Below are positions 42,034-49,558 of a stretch of 64,000 nucleotides of DNA, piece after piece. The notes below the pieces were generated by a model. It made no database searches, was not told the DNA's origin, and worked only from the letters and a program-made list of their open reading frames with translations. The stretch's first letter is position 1, and every line of letters begins with the position of its first letter. A program made the translations under genes and the position numbers. Where the stretch lies: NCBI RefSeq assembly GCF_001514195.1, contig NZ_KQ948735.1:1229413-1293412 (forward strand). Reading direction: 5' to 3'. The DNA comes from Streptomyces griseorubiginosus. GTDB taxonomy: Bacteria; Actinomycetota; Actinomycetes; Streptomycetales; Streptomycetaceae.

Positions 42034-42843
42034 TCAGTGCGGCCAGATCGGCGGGTCCGTCACGAACTGGCCGCCCAGGTAGGCATGGGCCTCCACGCCC
42101 TCCTCCAGTTCGCCCTGTTCGGCGATGAGCTTCTCGGCGTAGGGCTCCGAGTCGTCCTGGGGGTCGTAGCCGAGGGCGCGTGCGCTGCTCAGGTCCCACC
42201 ACAGACGGGTGTTGGCCGAGGAGCCGTAGACCACGGTGTGGCCGACCTCCTCGGCGGACAGGGCCGCGTGGAAGAGGCGGGCGCCGTCGGCGGGGCTCAT
42301 CCACAGGGAGAGCATGCGCACGCTGGTCGGCTCCGGGAAGCAGGAACCGATGCGGACCGAGACGGTCTCCAGGCCGTGCTTGTCCCAGTAGAACTGTGCG
42401 AGGTCCTCGCCGAACGACTTGGACAGGCCGTAGAAGGTGTCCGGGCGGCGCGGGGTGTCGACGGGGACGAGGGGGTCCTGGCCCCGGGGGCGCGGGGTGT
42501 AGCCCACCGCGTGGTTGGAGGAGGCGAAGACGATCCGCGGGACGCCCTCGGCGCGTGCGGCCTCGTAGAGGTGGTAGGTGCCCTCGATGTTGGCCTTGAG
42601 GATCTTCTCGAACGGGGCTTCCAGGGAGATGCCCGCGAGGTGGAGGATCGCGTCGACACCGCGTACGGCCTCGCGCACCGCGTCCTTGTCGGCGAGGTCC
42701 GCCACGATCGCGTCCGGCTCGCCCTCGATCGGGCGCAGATCGAGCAACCGAAGCTCGTAGCCGTACTGGGGCAGGAGGTCCCGCATCAGGGTTCCGAGGC
42801 CGCCGGCGGCGCCGGTGAGCAGGACGGTGCGGGGAGCGGGCAT
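42034..42843 (-). CDS. udh: Uronate dehydrogenase
   Basis: This 269-residue short-chain (SDR) enzyme oxidises D-galacturonate or D-glucuronate with NAD to the aldaric acid lactone. The nucleotide site is LLTGAAGGLGTLMRDLL, the SSNHAVGY serine and the YGLSK tyrosine-lysine pair complete the triad, and RIGSCFPEPTSVRMLSLWMS is a stretch characteristic of Udh. It is divergent from kdgD, which acts later in the same oxidative pathway. The middle step (lactone to keto-deoxyglucarate) is not encoded between them. Confidence 0.85.
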   Translation of the reverse strand: MPAPRTVLLTGAAGGLGTLMRDLLPQYGYELRLLDLRPIEGEPDAIVADLADKDAVREAVRGVDAILHLAGISLEAPFEKILKANIEGTYHLYEAARAEGVPRIVFASSNHAVGYTPRPRGQDPLVPVDTPRRPDTFYGLSKSFGEDLAQFYWDKHGLETVSVRIGSCFPEPTSVRMLSLWMSPADGARLFHAALSAEEVGHTVVYGSSANTRLWWDLSSARALGYDPQDDSEPYAEKLIAEQGELEEGVEAHAYLGGQFVTDPPIWPH

Positions 42844-42896
42844 CCTCGGGTCTCCTTGAACGGCCTCGTCAGTGCACGGTATTCACATGCGTGGAC

Positions 42897-42973
42897 AAGC
42901 TAGGGATTGGGTCTTGGCTTCGTCAAGGGTAGCGCGGCGTGCGTTCATAAACATAAACTCTGATCAGTATTCT
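42897..42973. promoter_or_regulatory. Divergent promoters of udh and kdgD
   Basis: For udh, TTGACG (42926-42921) and TAGCTT (42902-42897) are 18 bp apart on the minus strand. For kdgD, TATTCT (42968-42973) is a likely -10. Between them are the direct repeat CATAAACATAAAC (from 42946) and palindrome TGATCA (42961), an unusually AT-rich patch that could hold the operator. Confidence 0.5.
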
Positions 42974-42996
42974 GCATGTGACTCTAGGGAGAGCCT

Positions 42997-43941
42997 GTGA
43001 CGTCGTCCGCCGACCTCGCCCATCGACTCGGCATCCCCAGCGGGCCGCTGTTCTTCCCCGTCACGCCTTACGGCCCGGACGGCTCCGTCGACCTCGGTGT
43101 GTACCGCGCGCACGTACGCCAGGGTGTGGACGCCGGGGCCGCCGCCGTGTTCGCGTGCTGCGGCACCGGGGAGTTCCACGCGCTCACGCCCGAGGAGTTC
43201 CAGGACTGCGTCCGCGCGGCCGTGGCGGAGACGGCCGGGCGGGTGCCGGTCGTCGCGGGCGCCGGGTACGGCACCGCGCTCGCCGTGCGGTACGCGCGGC
43301 TCGCCGCGGCGGCCGGGGCCGACGGACTGCTCGCCCTGCCGCCCTACCTGGTGGTCGCCGGGCAGGCGGGACTGCTGCGGCACTACCGCGAGGTGGCCGC
43401 CGCGACCCCGCTCCCGGTGATCGTCTACCAGCGCGACAACGCCGTGTTCACCCCGGAGACCGTCGTCGAACTGGCCCGCACCGAGGGGATCATCGGCCTC
43501 AAGGACGGTTTCGGCGACCTCGACCTGATGCAGCGGACCGTGAGCGCGGTGCGCACCGAAGTGCCCGGTGACTTCCTCTACTTCAACGGCCTGCCCACCG
43601 CCGAGCAGACCCAGCTCGCCTACCGGGCCGTCGGCGTCACCCTGTACTCGTCGGCCGTCTTCTGCTTCGCCCCCGAGGTCGCCCTCGCCTTCCACCGGGC
43701 GCTCGTCGAGGGCGACCGGGCCACGGCCGACCGTCTGCTCGACGGCTTCTACCGTCCCTTCGTCGAACTGCGCGCGCGGGGCCGCGGGTACGCCGTCTCC
43801 CTGGTGAAGGCCGGCGTCCGGCTGCGGGGCCTCGACGTGGGCGAGGTCCGGCCACCGTTGCACGAGCCGGACGAGGACCATGTGAAACAGCTCGCGCAGA
43901 TCATCGAGCGCGGCTACGCGCTCCTGGAGGAGGCACAGTGA
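42997..43941 (+). CDS. kdgD: 5-dehydro-4-deoxyglucarate dehydratase
   Basis: This 314-residue DapA-fold enzyme dehydrates and decarboxylates 5-keto-4-deoxyglucarate to 2-oxoglutarate semialdehyde. The Schiff-base lysine is in GIIGLKDGFGD, the tyrosine in PVIVYQRDNAVF, and CCGTGEFHALTPEEF replaces the TTGE motif of true DapA, as is usual in KdgD. The GTG has AGGGAGAG upstream and is divergent from udh. The following unknown gene overlaps by 4 bp. Confidence 0.87.
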   Translation: MTSSADLAHRLGIPSGPLFFPVTPYGPDGSVDLGVYRAHVRQGVDAGAAAVFACCGTGEFHALTPEEFQDCVRAAVAETAGRVPVVAGAGYGTALAVRYARLAAAAGADGLLALPPYLVVAGQAGLLRHYREVAAATPLPVIVYQRDNAVFTPETVVELARTEGIIGLKDGFGDLDLMQRTVSAVRTEVPGDFLYFNGLPTAEQTQLAYRAVGVTLYSSAVFCFAPEVALAFHRALVEGDRATADRLLDGFYRPFVELRARGRGYAVSLVKAGVRLRGLDVGEVRPPLHEPDEDHVKQLAQIIERGYALLEEAQ

Positions 43942-45107
43942 AGGCGTCGACGTTCGTGTACCCCTGGGACGTCAACGGGGACCCGGAGGCCGCGGCCCGC
44001 ATCGCCGGGCTCGGCGTGCGCCAGGCGACCCTCGCCGCCGCGTACCACTCCACGCGCGCGCTGACCCCCCGCCATCCGTGCCACCGCATCGTCACCGCCG
44101 AGCACGCCGCGGTGCTGTACCCCACGTCCCCGACGGACGAGCGCTGGGCGGGCCGAGAACTGCGTCCGTACGCGGCCGGTGACTGGGCCCCCGGGGACGC
44201 CTTCGGGACGGCCTGTGCGGAACTCACGGGGGCCGGTCTGGAGGTGCACACCTGGGTCGTCCTCGCGCACAACTCCCGTATGGGCGCCGAGCATCCGGAC
44301 ACCTCCGTCGTCAACGCCTACGGCGACCGCTACCCGTGGGCCCCGTGCATCGCCCAGCCCGCCACGCGCACGTACCTCGTCGACCTCGCCGTGGAGGCGG
44401 CCGTCCGCCCCGGCGCGGCCGGCACCGAACTGGAGTCCCTCGGCTGGTACGGCCTCCAGCACCTGCACGCCCACGACAAGACCGGTGGGGTCCCGCTCGG
44501 CGACGCCGGGATGTACCTCATGGCGCTCTGCTTCTGCGGCACGTGCCGCGAGGGGTACGGCGAACAGGGCGTCGACCCCGACGAGTTGGCGGCGGCCGTG
44601 CGTACCGCCCTGGAGCCGCTGTGGCGGGGCGCGCCGGACGACGGGGGCTGGGCCGGGGTCGAGAAGCTGCTCGGCGACGGGCTCGCGGCCGCCACCCGCG
44701 CGTGGCGCGACGAGACCGCCCGCACGCTCCAGGAAGCGGCCGTCCGGGCGGTCCGCGCGGCCGCCCCCGAGGGCTTCCAGATCCTGCTGCACGCCGACCC
44801 GGTGACCTACCACGTCGGCGCCAACCCGGGCGTCGACCCGGAGCACATCCTGTCCGTCGCGGACGGTGTGGTGGTGCCCTGCGCGGACGGGCCGAGCCTG
44901 CTCACGCCGTTCGCCGGGGTCCGGGACGACGCGGTGATCGCCGCCAACTTCCCCGTCGTCCAGGGGATGGGCGGCAGCCCGGGCACCCTCGCGGCGGACG
45001 TGGCGCGGGCGCGGGAGCACGGGGCGACCGAAGTCCGGCTGTATCACGCAGGGTTGGCGTCGGACGGCGACCTGGAGGCGATCCGCTCGGCGCTGGCCGG
45101 CCTCTGA
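43938..45107 (+). CDS. Uncharacterised protein of the uronate operon, glycosidase-like features
   Basis: This 389-residue cytoplasmic protein has no recognised family. It opens like a TIM-barrel enzyme (FVYPWDVNGDPEAAARIAGL) and contains LCFCGTCREGYGEQGVDPDE, a CFCxxCR pattern I associate with hypothetical glycosyl-hydrolase-like (GHL) proteins. HTWVVLAHNSRMG, LESLGWYGLQHLHAHDKTGG and QILLHADPVTYHVG could be active-site loops. The GTG start overlaps kdgD by 4 bp, so it should work in uronate or oligouronide metabolism. Its last 64 bp overlap the convergent MFS gene. Confidence 0.65.
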   Translation: MKASTFVYPWDVNGDPEAAARIAGLGVRQATLAAAYHSTRALTPRHPCHRIVTAEHAAVLYPTSPTDERWAGRELRPYAAGDWAPGDAFGTACAELTGAGLEVHTWVVLAHNSRMGAEHPDTSVVNAYGDRYPWAPCIAQPATRTYLVDLAVEAAVRPGAAGTELESLGWYGLQHLHAHDKTGGVPLGDAGMYLMALCFCGTCREGYGEQGVDPDELAAAVRTALEPLWRGAPDDGGWAGVEKLLGDGLAAATRAWRDETARTLQEAAVRAVRAAAPEGFQILLHADPVTYHVGANPGVDPEHILSVADGVVVPCADGPSLLTPFAGVRDDAVIAANFPVVQGMGGSPGTLAADVARAREHGATEVRLYHAGLASDGDLEAIRSALAGL

Positions 45108-46267
45108 AACAGGGGCACGGCGGTGGCCAGCCACACGGCGCCGAGGACGGCCGACAGCGGTCGCTGGTCGACCAGTTCGACCAGGGCCGCGCCCGCCGCG
45201 AGGCCCAGCGCGTTCGGCGCGAACACCAGGGTGTGGGCGGTGGCGGCGGTACGGCCCAGCAGCGCGTCCGGGGTCTCGCGCTGCACGGCGGTGAGCGCGG
45301 CGATCAGCACGCAGGGCAGACCGACGCCGATCGCCGCGCTGCCCGCCAGGGCCAACGGCTCGGAGGGCAGCGCGCGGAGCCCGGCGGCCACGGCGGTGAG
45401 GACGATGCCGTACCCGGCGAACCGGCGCCCGCCCAGGCGCCGCAGCGCGGGCCCGGAGAACAGCCCCACGGCCACGGATCCAGCGCCCTGGACGGCGTAC
45501 AGCACACCGGCGTACGCGGGGGAGCGGCCGAGGCCGTCGATCACGGCGTAGAGCAGGGCGCCGTTGAGCCCGGCACAGAACATGGTGGTGCCGCCGGCCA
45601 GGATCAGGGGGCGGAGTACGGGGTGGGCCCATAGGTGGCGGGCGCCTTCGGTGAAGGGGGAGCGGGGGGATGGTCCGGGGCGTTCCTCGCGGGCGGGTGC
45701 TCGCTCCTGGTGCACGCGTAGTCCGGCGTACACGCCCGCCGCCAGTGCGAACGTGAGGGCGTCCAGGAGGGCCACGGCCGGGCCGCCGTGCAGGGCGTAC
45801 AGGCCGGCGCCCGCCAAGGGGGCGATCACTTTCATGCCCTCCGTGATCGCCATCCGCAGCCCGTTGAAGTCACCGAGCAGGGACGGGGCGACGGCTCCGG
45901 CGACCAGGGCCGACTCCGCCGCGTCATGGACCACGCCCACGGCGCCGTACACGAGAAGCACCGCGAGGACGACCGGGACACGGGCCGTGAGGAGGACCGG
46001 CAGGAGCACGGCGAGCAGCAGGTTCGCGCCGATCAGCAGCGGTTTGCGGCGGACCCGGTCCGCGAGGGTGCCGAGCAGCGGGCCCGCGAGGGTCGGCGCC
46101 CACATCGCGAGCATGCACAGCGCGGCCAGGCCGTCCGAGCCGGTGAGGTCCTTGACCCAGACCCCGGACACCAGCCACAGGGCCGAGGTGCCGAAGCCGG
46201 AGACGAGCACCCCGGTGAGATACAGCCGTGCGTTGCGGTCCCGGAGCACCGCCCATGTCTTCGTCAT
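45044..46267 (-). CDS. MFS transporter
   Basis: This 407-residue protein has about 12 membrane helices and MFS loop motifs (GTLADRVRRKPLLIGANLLL, RRLGGRRFAGYGIVL). The sequence resembles enterobactin-exporter-like and macrolide-efflux MFS proteins (DAAESALVAGAVAPSLLGDF). The substrate is unknown. Its C-terminus overlaps the convergent gene by 64 bp. The start is uncertain, as no ribosome site precedes the ATG at 46267. Confidence 0.82.
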   Translation of the reverse strand: MTKTWAVLRDRNARLYLTGVLVSGFGTSALWLVSGVWVKDLTGSDGLAALCMLAMWAPTLAGPLLGTLADRVRRKPLLIGANLLLAVLLPVLLTARVPVVLAVLLVYGAVGVVHDAAESALVAGAVAPSLLGDFNGLRMAITEGMKVIAPLAGAGLYALHGGPAVALLDALTFALAAGVYAGLRVHQERAPAREERPGPSPRSPFTEGARHLWAHPVLRPLILAGGTTMFCAGLNGALLYAVIDGLGRSPAYAGVLYAVQGAGSVAVGLFSGPALRRLGGRRFAGYGIVLTAVAAGLRALPSEPLALAGSAAIGVGLPCVLIAALTAVQRETPDALLGRTAATAHTLVFAPNALGLAAGAALVELVDQRPLSAVLGAVWLATAVPLFQRPASAERIASRSPSDANPA

Positions 46268-46413
46268 GGAGGGAAAGCGTGGGTCTAAGGCCCCGGGGGA
46301 GGGATGGGGCAGGTGACCTGGATGTGCGAGCGATGAGTTTTCGGAGCGGGGACGGTCCACCCCTCACGAGCACGCTCACGCCCAACGACCACGCGAACCC
46401 TGAGGAGTACCGC

Positions 46414-46998
46414 ATGACCGTCCCGCCCCTGGACCTCGGACCGCAGACCCGCGTCATCGCCCTGCTGGCCGAGGGCGTCACCGATGAGCAGCTGGGCCAC
46501 GCCACACCGTGTCCGGAGTACGCGGTGCACCACCTGCTCGGCCATCTGCTCGGCCTCTCCGCGGCCTTCCGCGACGCGGCCCGCAAGGACCTGGGCGCCA
46601 CCACCGACACCCCGCCGACCGACTCCGTCCCGGACATCGGCCCCGGCTGGCGCGAGGAACTGCCCAAGGTCCTCGACGAGCTCGCCGAGGCCTGGCGGGA
46701 CCCCGCCGCCTGGACCGGCATGACCCGCGCGGGCGGCGTGGACCTGCCCGGCGAGATCGCCGCCGCCGTCGCGGTCGACGAACTCGTCGTCCACGGCTGG
46801 GACCTGGCCATGGCCACCGGCCAGCCGTACGAGCCGGACCCGGCCGCGCTCCAGGCGACGTACGCCTTCCTCCAGGCCTCCGCCGACGACCCGAGCCGCG
46901 ACGCCATCTTCGGCCCGATCGTCCCGGTGCCCGAGGACGCCCCCCTCCTCGACCGGGCCGTGGGCCTCAGCGGGCGGAACCCGGGCCGGCCGTTGTAG
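46414..46998 (+). CDS. TIGR03086-type DinB-like metal-binding protein
   Basis: This 194-residue four-helix-bundle protein belongs to the mycothiol-dependent/DinB superfamily. The metal-site pattern is visible as H45 in HHLLGHLLGL and the later DELVVHGWDLAMATGQPYE motif. Such actinobacterial proteins may be mycothiol-linked transferases or isomerases; the substrate is unknown. The ATG follows GAGGAGTACCGC. Confidence 0.78.
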   Translation: MTVPPLDLGPQTRVIALLAEGVTDEQLGHATPCPEYAVHHLLGHLLGLSAAFRDAARKDLGATTDTPPTDSVPDIGPGWREELPKVLDELAEAWRDPAAWTGMTRAGGVDLPGEIAAAVAVDELVVHGWDLAMATGQPYEPDPAALQATYAFLQASADDPSRDAIFGPIVPVPEDAPLLDRAVGLSGRNPGRPL

Positions 46999-47080
46999 AC
47001 GCCGGTACCACCGTGCCGTAGAAGAACGCACCCGTGCCGTAGTCGAACGGAAACCGGCGGCGGGCGGCGGCCCCGGACCG

Positions 47081-47086
47081 TACGCT
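47081..47086 (+). promoter_or_regulatory. -10 box of a leaderless MBL-fold gene
   Basis: TACGCT lies exactly 7 nt before the ATG at 47094, and there is no Shine-Dalgarno sequence. Confidence 0.45.
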
Positions 47087-47093
47087 CCCCACC

Positions 47094-47849
47094 ATGCCGC
47101 CCCTCAGCCTCACCGTCCTCGGCACCGCCTCCCCGCACCCGGGACCCGGCCGCCCCTGCTCCGGCTATCTGCTGCGCGGCGGGGGCGCCGAGGTGTGGGT
47201 GGACGCCGGCCCCGGAACCTTCGCCGAGTTGCAGCGGCACACGAACCCCTCCCGGCTCACGGCGATCTGGATCTCCCACCTCCACGCGGACCACAGCGCC
47301 GATCTCCTCGCCGCCGTCTACGCCTTCGCGTACGGCGGTCTCACCCCGCCCGCCCCGATCCCGGTGTACGCCCCGCCCGGCGCCGCCCACCGGCTCGCCG
47401 GGTTCTTCGGGCGGTCCGACACCCGGTTCCTCAGCGGTGTCCTCGACTTCCAGCCCCTGTACGACGGCCACGAGGTCCGGCACTGGAACCTGAGGCTCGC
47501 CTCCCGTGCCGTCGTCCACGACGCCGAGACGTACGGGTTGCGCGCCGAGTGCGCCGGACGGGTCCTCGCGTACTCGGGGGACAGCGGTCCGTGCACCGCC
47601 CTCGTCGAACTCGCCGCGGAATCCGACGTGTTCCTGTGCGAGGCGGACCTCGACCGGCATGGCGAAGGCGAACAGGTCCATCTGACCCCGGAGGACGCCG
47701 GTGACATCGCCCGCAAGGCGGGGGCGCGCGAGCTGATCGTCACCCATGTCGGGCCCACGCTCACCCGGGACATGGCGACCGCCCGCGCGGCCGTCGCCTT
47801 CACCGGACGGACCTCGACCGCCTTCGAGGGCGCCACCCGGCTCGTCTGA
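47094..47849 (+). CDS. MBL-fold metallo-hydrolase (RNase Z/ElaC-like)
   Basis: This 251-residue protein has the metallo-beta-lactamase fold with the zinc motif SHLHADHSADL near residue 65, then YSGDSGPCTALVELA and VTHVGPTLTRD supplying further ligands. The arrangement resembles RNase Z-like phosphodiesterases, but the exosite that grips tRNA is not obvious. The substrate is unknown. It seems monocistronic and leaderless. Confidence 0.8.
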   Translation: MPPLSLTVLGTASPHPGPGRPCSGYLLRGGGAEVWVDAGPGTFAELQRHTNPSRLTAIWISHLHADHSADLLAAVYAFAYGGLTPPAPIPVYAPPGAAHRLAGFFGRSDTRFLSGVLDFQPLYDGHEVRHWNLRLASRAVVHDAETYGLRAECAGRVLAYSGDSGPCTALVELAAESDVFLCEADLDRHGEGEQVHLTPEDAGDIARKAGARELIVTHVGPTLTRDMATARAAVAFTGRTSTAFEGATRLV

Positions 47850-47889
47850 CGCGTCGTCACCGCAACTTCAACTTCCTTTGCCGGAAGCA

Positions 47890-47918
47890 TTGACGAAACA
47901 ACACCGTCCTCCTACCTT
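47890..47918 (+). promoter_or_regulatory. Promoter of the GntR-lyase-dehydratase operon
   Basis: TTGACG (47890-47895), a 17-bp spacer and TACCTT (47913-47918) make one of the best housekeeping-type promoters in the window. Confidence 0.65.
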
Positions 47919-47940
47919 CAACGCGTCGTACTTCGTACGT

Positions 47941-47981
47941 CATATATGAGACGTGATACGCGAGATCAGATACACGAGATC
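47941..47981 (+). promoter_or_regulatory. Palindrome and tandem direct repeat in the GntR leader
   Basis: CATATATG (47941-47948) is followed by GATACGCGAGATC (47955-47967) and GATACACGAGATC (47969-47981), 12 of 13 bases identical at a 14-bp period. They lie between the transcription start and the ribosome site, where bound GntR would block elongation or initiation. Confidence 0.5.
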
Positions 47982-47993
47982 CGAGAGGCGCGC

Positions 47994-48650
47994 ATGACCT
48001 CTGTGCCCACGCCGATCCCCTCCCGCACGCAGTACGTGCTGGAGGAGATCAAACGCCGCATCCTCACCGGGCGCCTGACGCCTGGTCAGGCCCTGGTGGA
48101 GACCGAACTCGCCGCTCAGTTCGGGGTGTCCAAGACCCCGGTGCGCGAGGCGCTCAAGACCCTGGCCGGGACCGGGCTCGTCGTGATGAGCCAGTACAAG
48201 GGCGTCACGGTGCGCATGGTGGACGCGGACATGGCGCGCGAGGTCTACGACGTCCGCCTGCTCCTCGAACCCGAGGCGCTGCGGCGGGCGGTACGGCGAA
48301 GGGCCTCCCTCGACGCCGCCCGTGCCGCCCTGACCCGGGCCGACGACGCCACCGACACCGCCGAACGCTCCCTGGCCAACCGGGAGTTCCACCGCGCCCT
48401 GTACCTGCCCTGCGGCAATCCGCTGCTCGGCCGAATGCTCGACGAGGTCCGCGACCAGGCCGCCCTGGTCTCCGCCGTCGCCTGGGCGGCCTCGCCGTCC
48501 TGGGAGCGCGAGGCCGGCGAGCACCGGGAGATCCTGCGGCTCGCCCAGGAGGGCGACGCGGAGGGCGCGGGCCGGGCCCTGCACGCCCACATCGCGTCCT
48601 TCGTCGAGCGGGCGTTCCCCGGAGTGCTGGACCAGGAGGGCCAGGAATGA
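47994..48650 (+). CDS. GntR-family (FCD) regulator of the sugar-acid operon
   Basis: This 218-residue regulator has a winged helix (VLEEIKRRILTGRLTPGQAL, FGVSKTPVREALKTLAGTGL) and FCD domain (YDVRLLLEPEALRRAV, EHREILRLAQEGDAEGAGRA). It is the first gene of an operon with a DapA-family lyase and an IlvD-type dehydratase, overlapping the lyase by 4 bp, so it very likely senses a sugar acid. The ATG at 47994 has GAGAGG 7 nt upstream; an upstream in-frame ATG lies inside the repeat region. Confidence 0.86.
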   Translation: MTSVPTPIPSRTQYVLEEIKRRILTGRLTPGQALVETELAAQFGVSKTPVREALKTLAGTGLVVMSQYKGVTVRMVDADMAREVYDVRLLLEPEALRRAVRRRASLDAARAALTRADDATDTAERSLANREFHRALYLPCGNPLLGRMLDEVRDQAALVSAVAWAASPSWEREAGEHREILRLAQEGDAEGAGRALHAHIASFVERAFPGVLDQEGQE

Positions 48651-49558
48651 GCAGCGAGACGTTCGAACCCCAGCGGGCGGCCCTGGCCGACGTGGTGGCG
48701 ATCCCGGTGACCCCGTTCGCCGAGGACGGCAGCGTCGACCAGGACTCCCACCGGGCCCTGCTGCGTCGGCTGCTCGACGGAGGCGTCACCACCCTCACCC
48801 CCAACGGGAACACCGGCGAGTTCTACGCCCTCGCGCCCGAAGAACGCCGCCTGGTCACGGAGTCGACCCTCGACGAGGCCGGGGGGCGGGCCGACGTCCT
48901 CGTGGGCGTGGGGCACGACGTGCCCACCGCGGTCGCCTCCGCCCGGCACGCCCGGGAACTCGGCGCGGGCATGGTCATGGTCCACCAGCCCGTCCACCCG
49001 TACGTCTCGCAGAGCGGCTGGGTCGACTACCACCGCGCCATCGCCGAGGCCGTTCCGGAGCTGGGGGTCGTTCCCTACATCCGCAACGCCCAGCTCCGCG
49101 GGGAGCGCCTCGCCGAACTCGCCGACGCCTGCCCGAACGTCATCGGGGTGAAGTACGCCGTCCCGGACGCGGCCAGGTTCGCCGCCTTCGCCCGGGACGC
49201 GGGACTCGAACGCTTCGTGTGGGTGGCCGGGCTCGCCGAGCCCTACGCCCCCTCCTACTTCTCGGCGGGCGCCACCGGCTTCACCTCGGGACTGGTGAAC
49301 GTCGCCCCCGCCGTCTCGCTGAACATGATCGAAGCGCTTCGATCCGGGGACTTCCCGGCCGCCATGAAGGTCTGGGAGCAGATCCGCCGCTTCGAGGAAC
49401 TCCGCGCGGCGAACGGTTCCGCCGACAACGTCACCGTCGTCAAGGAGGCCCTCGCCTCTCTCGGCCTGTGCCGCCGCCAAGTCCGGCCGCCGAGCAGGGA
49501 GTTGCCCGAAGCCGAGCGCGCCGAGGTCGCCGCCATAGCCGCCGGGTGGGCGATATGA
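48647..49558 (+). CDS. DapA-family lyase of the sugar-acid operon
   Basis: This 303-residue TIM barrel has the Schiff-base lysine in VIGVKYAVPDAARF and substrate loop NGNTGEFYALAPEER, but PYIRNAQLRG replaces the DapA Tyr-proline segment. It should be a 2-keto-3-deoxy-aldonate dehydratase or aldolase acting after the dehydratase encoded next. It overlaps both neighbours by 4 bp. It is distinct from kdgD and dapA in this window. Confidence 0.82.
   Translation: MSSETFEPQRAALADVVAIPVTPFAEDGSVDQDSHRALLRRLLDGGVTTLTPNGNTGEFYALAPEERRLVTESTLDEAGGRADVLVGVGHDVPTAVASARHARELGAGMVMVHQPVHPYVSQSGWVDYHRAIAEAVPELGVVPYIRNAQLRGERLAELADACPNVIGVKYAVPDAARFAAFARDAGLERFVWVAGLAEPYAPSYFSAGATGFTSGLVNVAPAVSLNMIEALRSGDFPAAMKVWEQIRRFEELRAANGSADNVTVVKEALASLGLCRRQVRPPSRELPEAERAEVAAIAAGWAI

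Noticed and set aside
49328..49342. Palindrome TCGAAGCGCTTCGA resembling the importer operator
   Set aside because: It lies inside the coding sequence of the DapA-family lyase (codons Glu-Ala-Leu-Arg), away from any promoter.
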